Numbered from the stretch's first letter, positions 1 to 7,225 are shown. The stretch is 40,838 bases of DNA from Streptomyces sp. Isolate_45 (GCF_024721315.2 NZ_JANFAK020000075.1:1-40838), one strand, 5' to 3'. Notes: a model not told the origin generated them from the sequence alone. Made by a program: numbers and translations.

Positions 1-336
1 CGGCGCCGCTTCGCCGCCGCGGCCGCCGTCCCGGCCGGCTTCGCCCTCCTGACCCTCGTCTGCGTGGCGTACCTCGCACGGCAGCTCACCGCCTGCGTCC
101 TGACGCCGACCGACTTCGCCACCCTGCGGCCGGGCCAGCAGCGGGCGGAGATCGCCCGCGTGCTGCCCGCCCAGGAGTTCCGCTTCGTGCCGGACGCGGT
201 GAGGGCCCGGCCGGCGCCGGAGGGCACGGTGTGTGTGTTCTACCGCTCGAACGGCAACCTCCTGGACCCCGCGGACGTGTACCGGCTCTGCTACGCGGGC
301 TCCCGCCTGGTGGTCGCCGACGTGCTGCCCGGCTGA
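1..336 (+). CDS. Membrane-anchored hypothetical protein, 5'-truncated by the window edge
   Basis: The reading frame is open from the first base and ends in TGA at 334-336, so the gene begins outside the window. The visible 111 residues start with a hydrophobic stretch (about residues 4-27, rich in Ala, Leu and Val) that looks like a transmembrane segment, followed by a soluble tail of about 80 residues with Cys residues in LTACVL, TVCVFY and YRLCYAG. The tail is probably outside the membrane, but topology cannot be fixed without the N-terminus. I do not recognise the family. An internal GTG at 64 would give a 90-residue version, but the hydrophobic segment before it argues for reading through. 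Confidence 0.6.
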   Translation, partial: RRRFAAAAAVPAGFALLTLVCVAYLARQLTACVLTPTDFATLRPGQQRAEIARVLPAQEFRFVPDAVRARPAPEGTVCVFYRSNGNLLDPADVYRLCYAGSRLVVADVLPG

Positions 337-543
337 GCGTCGGGGTGGCCGGCCCGAGAGCCCGGACCGCCGGGGCGGGGGCGGGGCGACCGGGGCAGGG
401 CCCCGGCCGGTGTGGTTTCCCCGGGTGGTGGCGGGTAGGCGCCCCTTCGCAGACCGCTGACCTCCCCCCGCTCCGGACGGGACGCGGGTCCCACAGCACC
501 CGCGACGACGGCCGGGGCGGCCTATCCGCGACAGGAGCCCGCC

Positions 544-663
544 ATGACCCGCACGCCGTCCTCGCCCCGCACGCCGTCCGCGCCCGTACCCCGTCGCCCC
601 GGCCCCGGACGCCGCTCCGCAATCCGCACCGGCTCCGGCGCCGGGCTCCACCGGGACCGGTGA
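544..663 (+). CDS. Possible 39-residue leader ORF upstream of sortase
   Basis: An ATG at 544 follows a good ribosome site (GACAGGAG, 6-7 bases away). The frame runs 39 codons to a TGA at 661-663, only 7 bases before the sortase ATG. The peptide is Pro/Arg/Ser-rich and has no recognisable domain. The close spacing would allow translational coupling to the sortase gene. The biased composition also fits a chance ORF in GC-rich DNA. The rest of 337-670 shows no other gene or clear terminator. Confidence 0.25.
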   Translation: MTRTPSSPRTPSAPVPRRPGPGRRSAIRTGSGAGLHRDR

Positions 664-670
664 GGCCGCG

Positions 671-1279
671 ATGTCACCGCGACTGCTCCTCCTCGCAGGA
701 GCCGCCTGTACCGCACTGCTCGCACCCGCCGCGGTTCCTGTGGCCGCCGCCGAAACGGTCGAGGCCCGCAGTACCGGAACGGCCGTGATGTCCATCCCCG
801 CGATCGGCCTGTCCGGCCTCCCCGTCGTCCCGTACCAGGGCAGCCCCGACGACGCCCCGGGCACCCGGATCCAGGACCGCGGCCTGGCCGCCAGCCCCCA
901 CGGCCCCAACGGCGGGGCCGGTCCCGGCGAGGTCGGCAACTACATCGTCACCGGCCACCGGGTCGCCGCGGGCGGGCCACTGCGCGACCTGCCGTCGTTG
1001 CCGACGGGTTCCTCGGTGTTCATCACCGCTGACGGGGTCACCTACCAGTACACGATCACCACGACCCGGACCACCTCCTTCCGGCAGCCGGCGTCCATGG
1101 CGGCGCAGCGCGCCGCGGTTCCCGGCTCGCCCGGCGCCGTGCCCCTCCGGGCGATGATCACCGTCACCACCTGCCTCACTCCCGAGGACGACGCGGCGGG
1201 CAACTTCTGGCGCGACGCCCAGAACAATCCCGAGCACCGCCTCGACAAGATCGGCGTTCTCACCTCCACCAAGTCCTGA
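671..1279 (+). CDS. Sortase-family transpeptidase (class E/F type)
   Basis: The 202-residue product starts with a signal peptide or N-terminal anchor (MSPRLLLLAG then an Ala-rich core ending near AAAET), followed by a sortase domain. The sortase residues are visible: His in the VTGHR motif (about residue 97), the catalytic Cys in TVTTCLTP (about residue 170) and a downstream Arg in NPEHRLDK (about 193). Sortases cleave a C-terminal LPxTG-like signal on secreted proteins and attach them to peptidoglycan or pili outside the cell. The short length and single N-terminal hydrophobic segment fit the actinobacterial class E or F enzymes; I cannot separate the two. The ATG at 671 has GGTGAGG just upstream. 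No sortase substrate with an LAxTG or LPxTG tail is visible nearby. Confidence 0.85.
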   Translation: MSPRLLLLAGAACTALLAPAAVPVAAAETVEARSTGTAVMSIPAIGLSGLPVVPYQGSPDDAPGTRIQDRGLAASPHGPNGGAGPGEVGNYIVTGHRVAAGGPLRDLPSLPTGSSVFITADGVTYQYTITTTRTTSFRQPASMAAQRAAVPGSPGAVPLRAMITVTTCLTPEDDAAGNFWRDAQNNPEHRLDKIGVLTSTKS

Positions 1280-1416
1280 GCGCCCGCGGTCCGTCCGGTC
1301 CCGCTCCCATCCCGCGACGCACCGGCTCCGAACCCGGTCGGAGGAATCACCCCGAGGCGCCGTCACGCGGACGCGCCCGCGGTGTCCAACGACGTGTGGG
1401 CGACAGGAGACGGCGG

Positions 1417-2004
1417 GTGACGGCTGTGTGCGACCAAGGGCGGGAACGCCCCCCGACAGGGGTGTGGCCGGACGACCCCCTGCTCGCGGTCCGGGCCTCG
1501 GAGGGCGACGAGCAGGCCTTCGAGACCCTGGTCCGCAGGTACGGGCCCGCCATGCTGCGCCTCGCCGACCAACTCCTCGGCGACCGAACGGAAGCCGAGG
1601 ACGCCGTCCAGGACGCGTTCCTCAACGCCTGGCGGAAGCTCCCCGAATTCCGCGGCGACTCCGCGTTCGGCACCTGGCTGCACCGGATCGTCACCAACCG
1701 CTGCTTGAACGTCCTGCGGTCCCGGCGGCCCGTCGCGGACCTCGCCGACGTTCCCGAGCCCGCCGCACCGGAGCACCAGTGCTCTCCGGGCCGCGCGGCC
1801 GAGTCCCAGGCCGCCGTCCGTGAACTCGGCAGGGCGATGGGGGCCCTCTCCCCGGAACAGCGCGCCTGCTGGGTGCTGCGCGAGGTCGAGGGAGTCCCGT
1901 ACGAGACGATCGCGGAACTGGTGGGGATCAGCCAGGAGGCCGTACGCGCCAGGGTCTTCCGGGCACGGCGCTGTCTGACGGAGGCGATGGGCGCATGGCG
2001 ATGA
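1417..2004 (+). CDS. ECF-type RNA polymerase sigma factor
   Basis: The 195-residue protein carries sigma region 2 (from about LVRRYGPAM through EAEDAVQDAF and FGTWLHRIVTN, residues 35-95) and sigma region 4 with a helix-turn-helix (LSPEQRACWVLREVEG, then ETIAELVGISQEAVRARVFRAR, residues 140-190). It would direct RNA polymerase to a small stress or envelope regulon. I chose GTG 1417 because AGGAGA lies six bases upstream; GTG 1396 would extend the protein by seven residues without a ribosome site. Its TGA overlaps the next gene's ATG (ATGA at 2001-2004), so the two are translationally coupled, the usual arrangement for a sigma factor and its regulator. Confidence 0.92.
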   Translation: MTAVCDQGRERPPTGVWPDDPLLAVRASEGDEQAFETLVRRYGPAMLRLADQLLGDRTEAEDAVQDAFLNAWRKLPEFRGDSAFGTWLHRIVTNRCLNVLRSRRPVADLADVPEPAAPEHQCSPGRAAESQAAVRELGRAMGALSPEQRACWVLREVEGVPYETIAELVGISQEAVRARVFRARRCLTEAMGAWR

Positions 2005-2654
2005 ACGAATCCCCCGGACCCCGACACGACCCGGCGGACGACGAAGGGTTCCTGCCGTGCGGCCGGGACCTCGCCGATCTGTGGGAACGTCAGGACCCCG
2101 CCCCCCGCACCGTCGATGACCACCCCGACCCCGAAGCCGATCCCGATCCCGAAGCCGATCCCGACGCCCACCCGGACGGCTGCCCCCACTGCGCCGGCGC
2201 CCTGGCGGAACTGGCCCGTCTGCGGGCCGCCGTACGGCACGGCACCGCGGTGGCCGCAGCCGGCCGAGAGGCGGACGCCTCCCGGCTCGCGGCGAACGTC
2301 ATGGATGTCGTACGCCTCGAACTGCGCCCCGGCCGAACGCTGGCCCTCGGGGACGAGGACGCCTGGATCCAGGAGGCCGTCGCCGCCCGTGCCTTCCGGT
2401 CGGCGGCCGAGCAGGTTCCGGAGGTCAGGGCGGGCAGCTGCAGGGTCGGCCCCGATGAGGGTACGGGCGCACGGACGCCCGCCCGGGTGCGGATCGAGGT
2501 CTCGATCGCCGTGGACCACGACCTCCGGGCCGCCGCGGACCGGATCCGCCGCGGCATCGCCGACGCGGCCCGGCACGACCTGGGCATGCCCCTCACATCC
2601 ATCGACGTGGTCGTCACCGACCTCCACCACGCACTCCGGGAAGAGGCCCCGTGA
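2001..2654 (+). CDS. Asp23/Gls24-family protein with anti-sigma-like zinc motif
   Basis: The 217-residue protein has two parts. The N-terminal part contains LPCGRDL and then HPDGCPHC, which matches the HxxxCxxC zinc motif of zinc-binding anti-sigma factors (about residues 58-65). The C-terminal half, VRIEVSIAVDHDLRAAADRIRRGI then IDVVVTDL, is an Asp23/Gls24 (DUF322) domain, the alkaline-shock and envelope-stress family. Between the N-terminus and the zinc motif lies an acidic DPEADP repeat encoded by two 18-bp units. The gene overlaps the sigma gene by 4 bases (ATGA) and the next Asp23-like gene by 4 bases (GTGA). From position and motif I infer it may hold or tune the sigma factor; family membership alone does not prove this. 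An ATG at 1995 would add two residues. Confidence 0.8.
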   Translation: MNESPGPRHDPADDEGFLPCGRDLADLWERQDPAPRTVDDHPDPEADPDPEADPDAHPDGCPHCAGALAELARLRAAVRHGTAVAAAGREADASRLAANVMDVVRLELRPGRTLALGDEDAWIQEAVAARAFRSAAEQVPEVRAGSCRVGPDEGTGARTPARVRIEVSIAVDHDLRAAADRIRRGIADAARHDLGMPLTSIDVVVTDLHHALREEAP

Positions 2655-3001
2655 CGACGAGGGAGAACCCCGCCGAACAGGCCGCCACCCGGATCGCCGA
2701 GGCCGTCCTCGCGGTCCCCGGGGTGGCCTTCATGCGCCCGGGACTCGTGGACCTCCTGCGGTCCCACACCGTCACCCGGGCGGTGCTCGGCTCCCCGAAG
2801 GCCCGCCCCGGCACCGGCTCGGGTGTACGGATCACCCGCACACCCGGCGGGCACGGCACGGCCGTCGAGGTGTACGTGGTGCTCCGCCACGGACACCGGG
2901 CCCTCGACGTGACCCGGGCCGTCCGCGACGCGATCCACTCGGCACACCCGGCCGGGCCCCGCCCGATGCCGGTGCGGGTCACCGTCACCGGCATCGTGTG
3001 A
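2651..3001 (+). CDS. Small Asp23/Gls24-like protein
   Basis: This 116-residue protein has a short helical N-terminus (AATRIAEAVLAVPGVAF), a linker, and a region VEVYVVLRHGHRALDVTRAVRDAI followed by RVTVTGIV, which resembles the beta/helix/beta pattern of Asp23-type domains. It is the third gene of the sigma-factor unit, starting with a GTG that overlaps the preceding TGA (GTGA). In Streptomyces such short proteins usually sit beside Asp23 genes and are thought to take part in envelope stress, but a biochemical role is not known to me. Confidence 0.75.
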   Translation: MTTRENPAEQAATRIAEAVLAVPGVAFMRPGLVDLLRSHTVTRAVLGSPKARPGTGSGVRITRTPGGHGTAVEVYVVLRHGHRALDVTRAVRDAIHSAHPAGPRPMPVRVTVTGIV

Positions 3002-3040
3002 GGGCGGACGGCGGAGTGCGTCGTCGGCGGGCGGCCCGGT

Positions 3041-3613
3041 TCAGCCGTCCCAGGCGGGCAGGTAGGCGCCGAGGAGGGCGAGCACCAGCACCCACGCGGC
3101 GAGCGTCACCGCGACCGCCCCCACGCGCGGCAGCAGTCGGCCGCCGTCCTCGGCCGCCCCGTCGGCCCTCCTCGGGGTCGGCACCCGCGCGCCGGACACG
3201 GCCGTGCCCGCCTCCTGCGAGCGCAGCCCCTCCGAGGGGACCCGTTCGGTGGACATGGCCTCCGTGAACCCCTCATCCGCCGGGCGGGAGGACTCGGGGA
3301 TGCCCTGGGCCGGCGCGGCGCACCCGGGTGCGCTACGGGCGGGTGGAGTGGTGGGGCGGGGCCGGCCGTCGGCGTGCTGGGCGAGGCCCTGGAGGAAGCG
3401 CCGGTAGGCCTCGCGGCGCTTCCCCGTCGGCGTGCTGCGCCCCGACTCCCAGGAGCGGACCGTGGTCGGCCGCACGCCGAAGGCGAGGGCCACCTGCTGG
3501 GGCGTCAGACCCCACGCCTCACGGAGCCTGCGGCGTTCTCCGGGCTCGGGGAGGTGGGGGCGGTGGGTGGTCGGGCGGGCCGATTGCCGGGACAGCGTGT
3601 GCGAAGTCGTCAT
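3041..3613 (-). CDS. XRE-type helix-turn-helix protein with C-terminal membrane anchor
   Basis: The 190-residue protein has an N-terminal XRE/Cro-like helix-turn-helix (ERRRLREAWGLTPQQVALAF, VRPTTVRSWESGR, residues about 25-65), a long Pro/Arg/Ser/Thr-rich linker, and one C-terminal transmembrane segment (VGAVAVTLAAWVLVLALLGAY) ending just before the stop. A DNA-binding domain facing the cytoplasm on a tail-anchored protein is the likely arrangement. I chose the ATG at 3611-3613; the GGGAGG upstream is rather far (about 14 bases), so a start a few codons earlier (a GTG in frame) is possible. Targets are unknown. Confidence 0.8.
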   Translation of the reverse strand: MTTSHTLSRQSARPTTHRPHLPEPGERRRLREAWGLTPQQVALAFGVRPTTVRSWESGRSTPTGKRREAYRRFLQGLAQHADGRPRPTTPPARSAPGCAAPAQGIPESSRPADEGFTEAMSTERVPSEGLRSQEAGTAVSGARVPTPRRADGAAEDGGRLLPRVGAVAVTLAAWVLVLALLGAYLPAWDG

Positions 3614-3679
3614 ACCCGTAGGACAATCCTCCCGGTCGCCCGTGACGGGGGCCGCCACGGGTTCACCCGTATGCCGGAC

Positions 3680-4560
3680 CGGCCCGAGACGCCGCAGGTA
3701 GGCGGCGGGAACACGTCCGATACGCCGAGCGGCAGCCGGCCGCCGGGCCGGCGGAGCGGATCGAGGCGGGGCCCGTCGGCAACGTCGGCGCGGAGCCCAG
3801 GCGCGTACGAGCCCCCGGGGGTGGAAGCGGCAGCCGCCGATCCCGGGCAGGTCATGCTCGAACGGCATCAACGGCATCCCGGGACGCACCCCTACCGCCA
3901 ACGGACGCCACGAAGGCGGTGACGGCCAGTGCGAACCGGGTCGCAGCGGACGCAGTTTGCCCCGGGCCTCGCCGATCCCGCGCCTCCGCGCTGTCGGGCA
4001 TTCGCGCCACCGCGCGCCTCCGGCCTCCGCGCGACCGCAAGTTTCCGGCCGGGCCGAGCGCCTGCCCTTCCCCGGCGGCGGTTTCGAGGCGGCCATGCCC
4101 GTGATGGCCGTGCACCACCGGCCGGATCCGCCGCCTGTGGGTCCGCGGGGCCGCGCCGCTCGGCACGCCGTCAGGTGGCCTTCACCCGGGACCCCGCCCC
4201 CACTCCGGAGCCGCGGCTGATCAACTCGTACGTGCCCGGGATCCGGGTGCGATGGAGCAGGCGCTCCACCCCGCTCCCCACCCTGCCGCAGGAGCCCGGC
4301 GTCCGCACGGTCCGGCCGGTGCCAGTCCCGCACGACTGCGGGGACGGCTTCCGCATCGCGGACCGGCGGACGCCTGCGGCCCGTCCGGACCCCGCCGTGG
4401 GGCGCACCGGTTCGACCTTCGCCCAGCTGCCCGCGCCGGTGGGGGAGCCGCTCGTGGAACGGCTCCGGGCGGACCTGAACCCCCGCACCCGGCAGGTGGA
4501 CCACGGCCACCGGCTCCCGGTGGTGGAGGACACCCGGCACCGGGTAGCAGTCGGCCGGCG
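3680..4560 (+). pseudogene. Decayed class I SAM-dependent methyltransferase
   Basis: Pieces of one methyltransferase family occur in the right order but in different frames. Near 3750-3850 is AERIEAGPVGNVGA followed, after a frame change, by GAYEPPGVEAAAADPGQVML, which resembles the glycine-rich SAM-binding motif and its acidic partner. Near 4050-4130 is AERLPFPGGGFEAAMPVMAVHH, the motif after strand 4. Near 4165-4560, in another frame, are FTRDPAPTPEP, VRPVPVPHDCGDGF, STFAQLPAPVGEPLVERL and RVAVG, the C-terminal landmarks. At least two or three frameshifts and lost codons separate the pieces, so it cannot make the enzyme. Placement and orientation are clear; the exact ends are estimates. The rest of 3614-3680 holds the upstream region of the XRE gene. 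Confidence 0.65.
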
Positions 4561-4594
4561 GTGGGTCCGCACCGCCGGCACGGAACGTCCCGGC

Positions 4595-4780
4595 TCAGCC
4601 GGAGGGCCGCTGCTGCGGTGGCGGGTCGTGCTCGGGCAGGAGCCCCAGGATGTCGAGGAGCGTGTGGAGGTCGGCGCGGTCGGTGGCGTGGGCGGCGACG
4701 GCCCTGCGGGCCGCCGCGCGGTCGCCCTTTCCGAACGGGGCGAGCAGGGCGGGGTCGTCACAGCCGAAGGGGTCTTTCAT
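4595..4780 (-). CDS. Small hypothetical protein, 61 residues
   Basis: An ATG at 4780 opens a 61-residue frame, MKDPFGCDDPALLAPFGKGD then a helical middle (RAAARRAVAAHATDRADLHTLLDILGLL) and a proline-rich tail. Codon use fits local coding sequence. The ribosome site is weak (AGCGGA next to the ATG). I do not recognise a family; the leucine-rich middle suggests a small helical protein or adaptor. It is 113 bases downstream of the TetR gene on the same strand and could be co-transcribed with it. Confidence 0.5.
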   Translation of the reverse strand: MKDPFGCDDPALLAPFGKGDRAAARRAVAAHATDRADLHTLLDILGLLPEHDPPPQQRPSG

Positions 4781-4893
4781 TCCGCTGATGCGACCAGGCT
4801 CCCGCTCGGTCCGCAGCCGGGCTTGCTCCACTTGGCCTCCGGTGCCGCCCGCGCGCGGGTCAGGTCGCCGCAGGGGTCAGGTGGCCGCACGGG

Positions 4894-5517
4894 TCAGGTC
4901 GTGCCGACAGGTTCCGCGGCGGTGAAGATCCGGTCCAGGTGGTGGTCGAGAAGGGCGACGGCCGATTCCGGGTCGCGCTGGCCGACGAGGATGCTGGTGC
5001 CCATCGTCGCGGTCATGGCCAGCAGGCTGACCGCCTCCGTGCGGGCGTCGGCGCGGGAATCGGCCAGGCCGTCGTCCTGCGCCTGCCGGATCAGGCCGGT
5101 CAGGGCGTTCTCGGCGGCGTCGGGGTTGGCGATGAAGGGCTGGGCGGCCAGCGCCTCGTCGGTCACCGAGAGGATCGCGTAGGAGCTGTAGAGGAGGTGG
5201 AACGTGCGGCTCTCCTCGTCGGTCGGGAGGGAGGCCAGCAGTAGCGCCTCCACGGTCGCCCGGGGCCCCGGGTCGGGGCCGACGGCGCCGAGGCGGGCGC
5301 CGACACGGGCGGTGAACCGCTCGGTCAGGTGCTGGAGCCCGTAGAACAGCAGGTTCTCCTTGGTCTGGAAGTAGTACTGCACGAGGCGGAGGGAGACGCC
5401 CGCCTCGGCGGCCACGTCGCGCATGCCGACGGCGTGCAACCCCTGACGACCGGCGACCCGGACGAGTGCCTCGGCGAGCAGGGTCCGGCGTTCCTCGTGG
5501 TCCACGCGCTTCGGCAT
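4894..5517 (-). CDS. TetR-family transcriptional repressor
   Basis: The 207-residue protein has the TetR N-terminal DNA-binding domain (RRTLLAEALVRVAGRQGLHAV, then MRDVAAEAGVSLRLVQYYFQTKENLL, residues about 8-52) and an all-helical ligand-binding C-terminal domain. ATG 5517 has GGAGAC 7-8 bases upstream; an in-frame ATG at 5577 would add 20 unlikely residues. It is divergent from the alpha/beta-hydrolase gene, with a long perfect inverted repeat in between, so it probably represses both genes until a ligand releases it. The ligand may be a substrate of the hydrolase, but this is inference. Confidence 0.92.
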   Translation of the reverse strand: MPKRVDHEERRTLLAEALVRVAGRQGLHAVGMRDVAAEAGVSLRLVQYYFQTKENLLFYGLQHLTERFTARVGARLGAVGPDPGPRATVEALLLASLPTDEESRTFHLLYSSYAILSVTDEALAAQPFIANPDAAENALTGLIRQAQDDGLADSRADARTEAVSLLAMTATMGTSILVGQRDPESAVALLDHHLDRIFTAAEPVGTT

Positions 5518-5577
5518 GTTCGGTGTCTCCGCCCGTCGGTGCTGATCCGGGACCGGTGTCGGCCCCGGACGCTTCAT

Positions 5578-5613
5578 GATACCGCCGTACCATCAATGTG
5601 GTACGTTCGTATC
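5578..5613. promoter_or_regulatory. Palindromic TetR operator between tetR-like and hydrolase genes
   Basis: A symmetric site reads GATAC-4-GTACCA-6-TGGTAC-4-GTATC. The inner arms (5587-5592 and 5599-5604) and the outer arms (5578-5582 and 5609-5613) are both perfect. It lies 60 bases upstream of the TetR start and 30 bases upstream of the hydrolase start, the position expected for an operator controlling both divergent promoters. Confidence 0.75.
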
Positions 5614-5643
5614 ACGAAGAATCGATCTTCCCGGAGGTGCCCC

Positions 5644-6594
5644 GTGCCCGATACCACGACCCCGACCCGGCCGCGCCGCGACATCGGCCGCTACGTGAAC
5701 GACACCTTGCGCGACCGGTACTTCGCCGCCTGCGACGCCCTCTACGCGCTCGGCGCCCCGACCCGCGCCGAGACGGACGTCGAGACGAGCTTCGGCACCA
5801 CGCACGTCTACCGGTACGGTCCCACCGACCCCGCCGCCGAATCCCGTACGCCGATCGTCCTGATCCACGGCGCGGGCTACTGCAGTGCCATGTGGTACCC
5901 GAACACCCCCGGGCTCAGCGCGGAACGCCCCGTCTACGCGCTCGACACCCCGGGCGACGCGGGCCGCAGCCTCCACCGCGAGCCGATGTGGCAGCCGGAG
6001 CGTGCCGCGCAGTGGCTCGACGAGGCCCTCGACGCGCTCGGCCTCGACCGCGTCCACCTCGTGGGCTCCTCCTACGGCGGCTGGCTGGTCCTCAACCAGG
6101 CCCACCGCAGGCCCGGCCGGATCGCCTCCGTCACCGCCCTCGACCCCGGCGGCCTGGAGCGAGTGGGTCTGCGCTTCTTCGCCTGGGTCTTCGTGAGCCT
6201 CTTCGCCAGCTTCGCCCCCAAGGCGCTGCGGCCGCGCCTCGCCGCCTGGTTGGAGCAGCCGGTGCTCGTCGTTCCCGAACTCCGCACGTTCGTACAGACC
6301 GGCGCCCGGGCGTTCCGGATCCGCCGCCCGGCGCCGCTTCCGCTGGCCGAGGACGCGCTGGGCTCCATCCGCAACCCGCTCTACCTGATCATGGGCAAGC
6401 GCAGCCTGCTCGTGCACCCGCAGCGCCAGCTGGAGCGGGTCCCGCGGCTGATCCCCGGGGCTCGGGCCGAGATCATCGCGGCGACCGGGCACGGGCCCCA
6501 GATCGACCACCCCGACGTCGTCAACGCCCGGATGCTGGGCTTCATGGAGGACGTCGACTCCCGCGACCCGCACCCCGGCCGCGTCGACGGGTGA
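5644..6594 (+). CDS. Alpha/beta-hydrolase fold protein
   Basis: The 316-residue protein has the alpha/beta-hydrolase hallmarks: oxyanion-hole segment VLIHGAGYCSAMWYPN (about residues 81-96), the nucleophile elbow GSSYGGW (Ser about residue 141), and a C-terminal His in ATGHGPQIDHPD (about 283). The acid residue is less clear; the loop around IMGKRSLLVHP is the usual region. A helical lid region (FFAWVFVSLFASFAPKALRPRL) is hydrophobic and may touch lipids or bulky substrates. Substrate cannot be told from sequence; esterase, lipase or haloalkane-dehalogenase-like activity are possible. GTG 5644 is preceded by GGAGG six bases away. It is likely repressed by the divergent TetR protein. Confidence 0.88.
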   Translation: MPDTTTPTRPRRDIGRYVNDTLRDRYFAACDALYALGAPTRAETDVETSFGTTHVYRYGPTDPAAESRTPIVLIHGAGYCSAMWYPNTPGLSAERPVYALDTPGDAGRSLHREPMWQPERAAQWLDEALDALGLDRVHLVGSSYGGWLVLNQAHRRPGRIASVTALDPGGLERVGLRFFAWVFVSLFASFAPKALRPRLAAWLEQPVLVVPELRTFVQTGARAFRIRRPAPLPLAEDALGSIRNPLYLIMGKRSLLVHPQRQLERVPRLIPGARAEIIAATGHGPQIDHPDVVNARMLGFMEDVDSRDPHPGRVDG

Positions 6595-6617
6595 CCCGTG
6601 CAGCGGGAAACCCGTCG
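6585..6617. terminator. Hairpin overlapping the hydrolase stop codon
   Basis: Arms CGACGGGT (6585-6592) and ACCCGTCG (6610-6617) pair perfectly around 17 bases. A tighter alternative, ACGGGT-G-ACCCGT, also forms inside it. The hydrolase TGA (6592-6594) begins in the left arm. It lies between convergent genes and could stop transcription from the hydrolase side. No T-run follows, as is usual in streptomycetes. Confidence 0.4.
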
Positions 6618-6651
6618 GAGCGCATCCCCGGCACCGGCCCCCGGCGCACCC

Positions 6652-6879
6652 TCAGATGATGTGGATGCGCTCCAGGGCGCCGGCCGTGTCGCGGATCATC
6701 AGGTCGTTGCCCTTGGCCCGCTCGCGCTCGATGAAGCCGAGCAGCAGGACCGCCCGGTTGATGACGTCGGACTTGCTGACACCGCTCTCCGCCGTGAGTT
6801 CCGAGACGATGGTGACCGCCGGCGGGCACAGGGTCACCGAATAGCGCTCACTGTCGGGATGGGAGGGGAGCCGGTCCAT
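6652..6879 (-). CDS. Small ribbon-helix-helix-type regulator
   Basis: The 75-residue protein has a beta-strand-like stretch (RYSVTLCPPAVTIVSELTAE) followed by SGVSKSDVINRAVLLLGFIERERAKG, a helix-turn-helix-like pattern typical of CopG/Arc ribbon-helix-helix proteins, which bind DNA as dimers through the strand. The ATG at 6879 is preceded by AGGAAGG at good spacing; the longer frame to 6948 adds an unlikely Cys/Arg-rich start. Repeated TGCACC boxes lie in its upstream region, consistent with autoregulation. It could also be an antitoxin-like protein, but no toxin partner is adjacent. Confidence 0.75.
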   Translation of the reverse strand: MDRLPSHPDSERYSVTLCPPAVTIVSELTAESGVSKSDVINRAVLLLGFIERERAKGNDLMIRDTAGALERIHII

Positions 6880-6906
6880 GGTGTTGCCTTCCTGCGGGAT
6901 GACCTG

Positions 6907-6944
6907 TGCACCAATACTGCACCGCAGGCGTGCATCGGCGCACC
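6907..6944. promoter_or_regulatory. Repeated TGCACC-like boxes upstream of the ribbon-helix-helix gene
   Basis: TGCACC occurs at 6907-6912 and 6918-6923, 11 bp apart (one helical turn), followed by variants TGCATC at 6931-6936 and CGCACC at 6939-6944. Arrays of short direct repeats at helical spacing are what ribbon-helix-helix dimers usually bind. The site is 28 bases upstream of the 6879 start. Confidence 0.4.
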
Positions 6945-6962
6945 GCATTTACATCGAATCCG

Positions 6963-7225
6963 CGCGATGACATCAGCCCGCGCACGTGCGCCGCGACGTC
7001 GACCGGCCGCGCGAACTCGGCTGTCCCGTGGTCGCGTTCAAGGGCCCCGACGGCGGCTACCGGCTCGACGCCGGTGGCGAACTGCCGCCGCTGCCGTTCG
7101 ACGACGAGCAGGCCGTCGCCCTCGCGGTCGCCCTCCGGAGCGCCCCACCGGTGGCGCGGCACCGAGGAAGCCGCGGCGCGAGCGCTGGCCACCGTCCGTC
7201 AGGTCATGCCCGCGCGACCGCGCCA
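6963..7225 (+). pseudogene. Remnant of a WYL-domain (DeoR/YafY-type) transcriptional regulator
   Basis: DISPRT (about 6968-6984) runs, after loss of about one base, into VRRDVDRPRELGCPVVAFKGPDGGYRLDAGG...LPPLPFDDEQAVALAVALR (6986-7140). This is the recognition helix, the wing and the linker of helix-turn-helix WYL regulators. A second frame change then gives GTEEAAARALATVRQVMPARPRHR (to about 7225). The start of the helix-turn-helix and the whole WYL sensor domain are missing. It is a dead fragment with at least two frameshifts and both ends gone. Confidence 0.65.

Noticed and set aside
1340..1416. A GGAAT-type ECF promoter (1343-1347) upstream of the sigma gene
   Set aside because: The nearest GTC is only 14 bases away, shorter than usual ECF spacing, so autoregulation cannot be supported.
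3041..4540. One 499-codon minus-strand protein joining the XRE gene and upstream sequence
   Set aside because: Upstream of 3613 the frame is an Arg/Pro-rich open stretch antisense to the decayed methyltransferase; the XRE domain starts properly at 3613.
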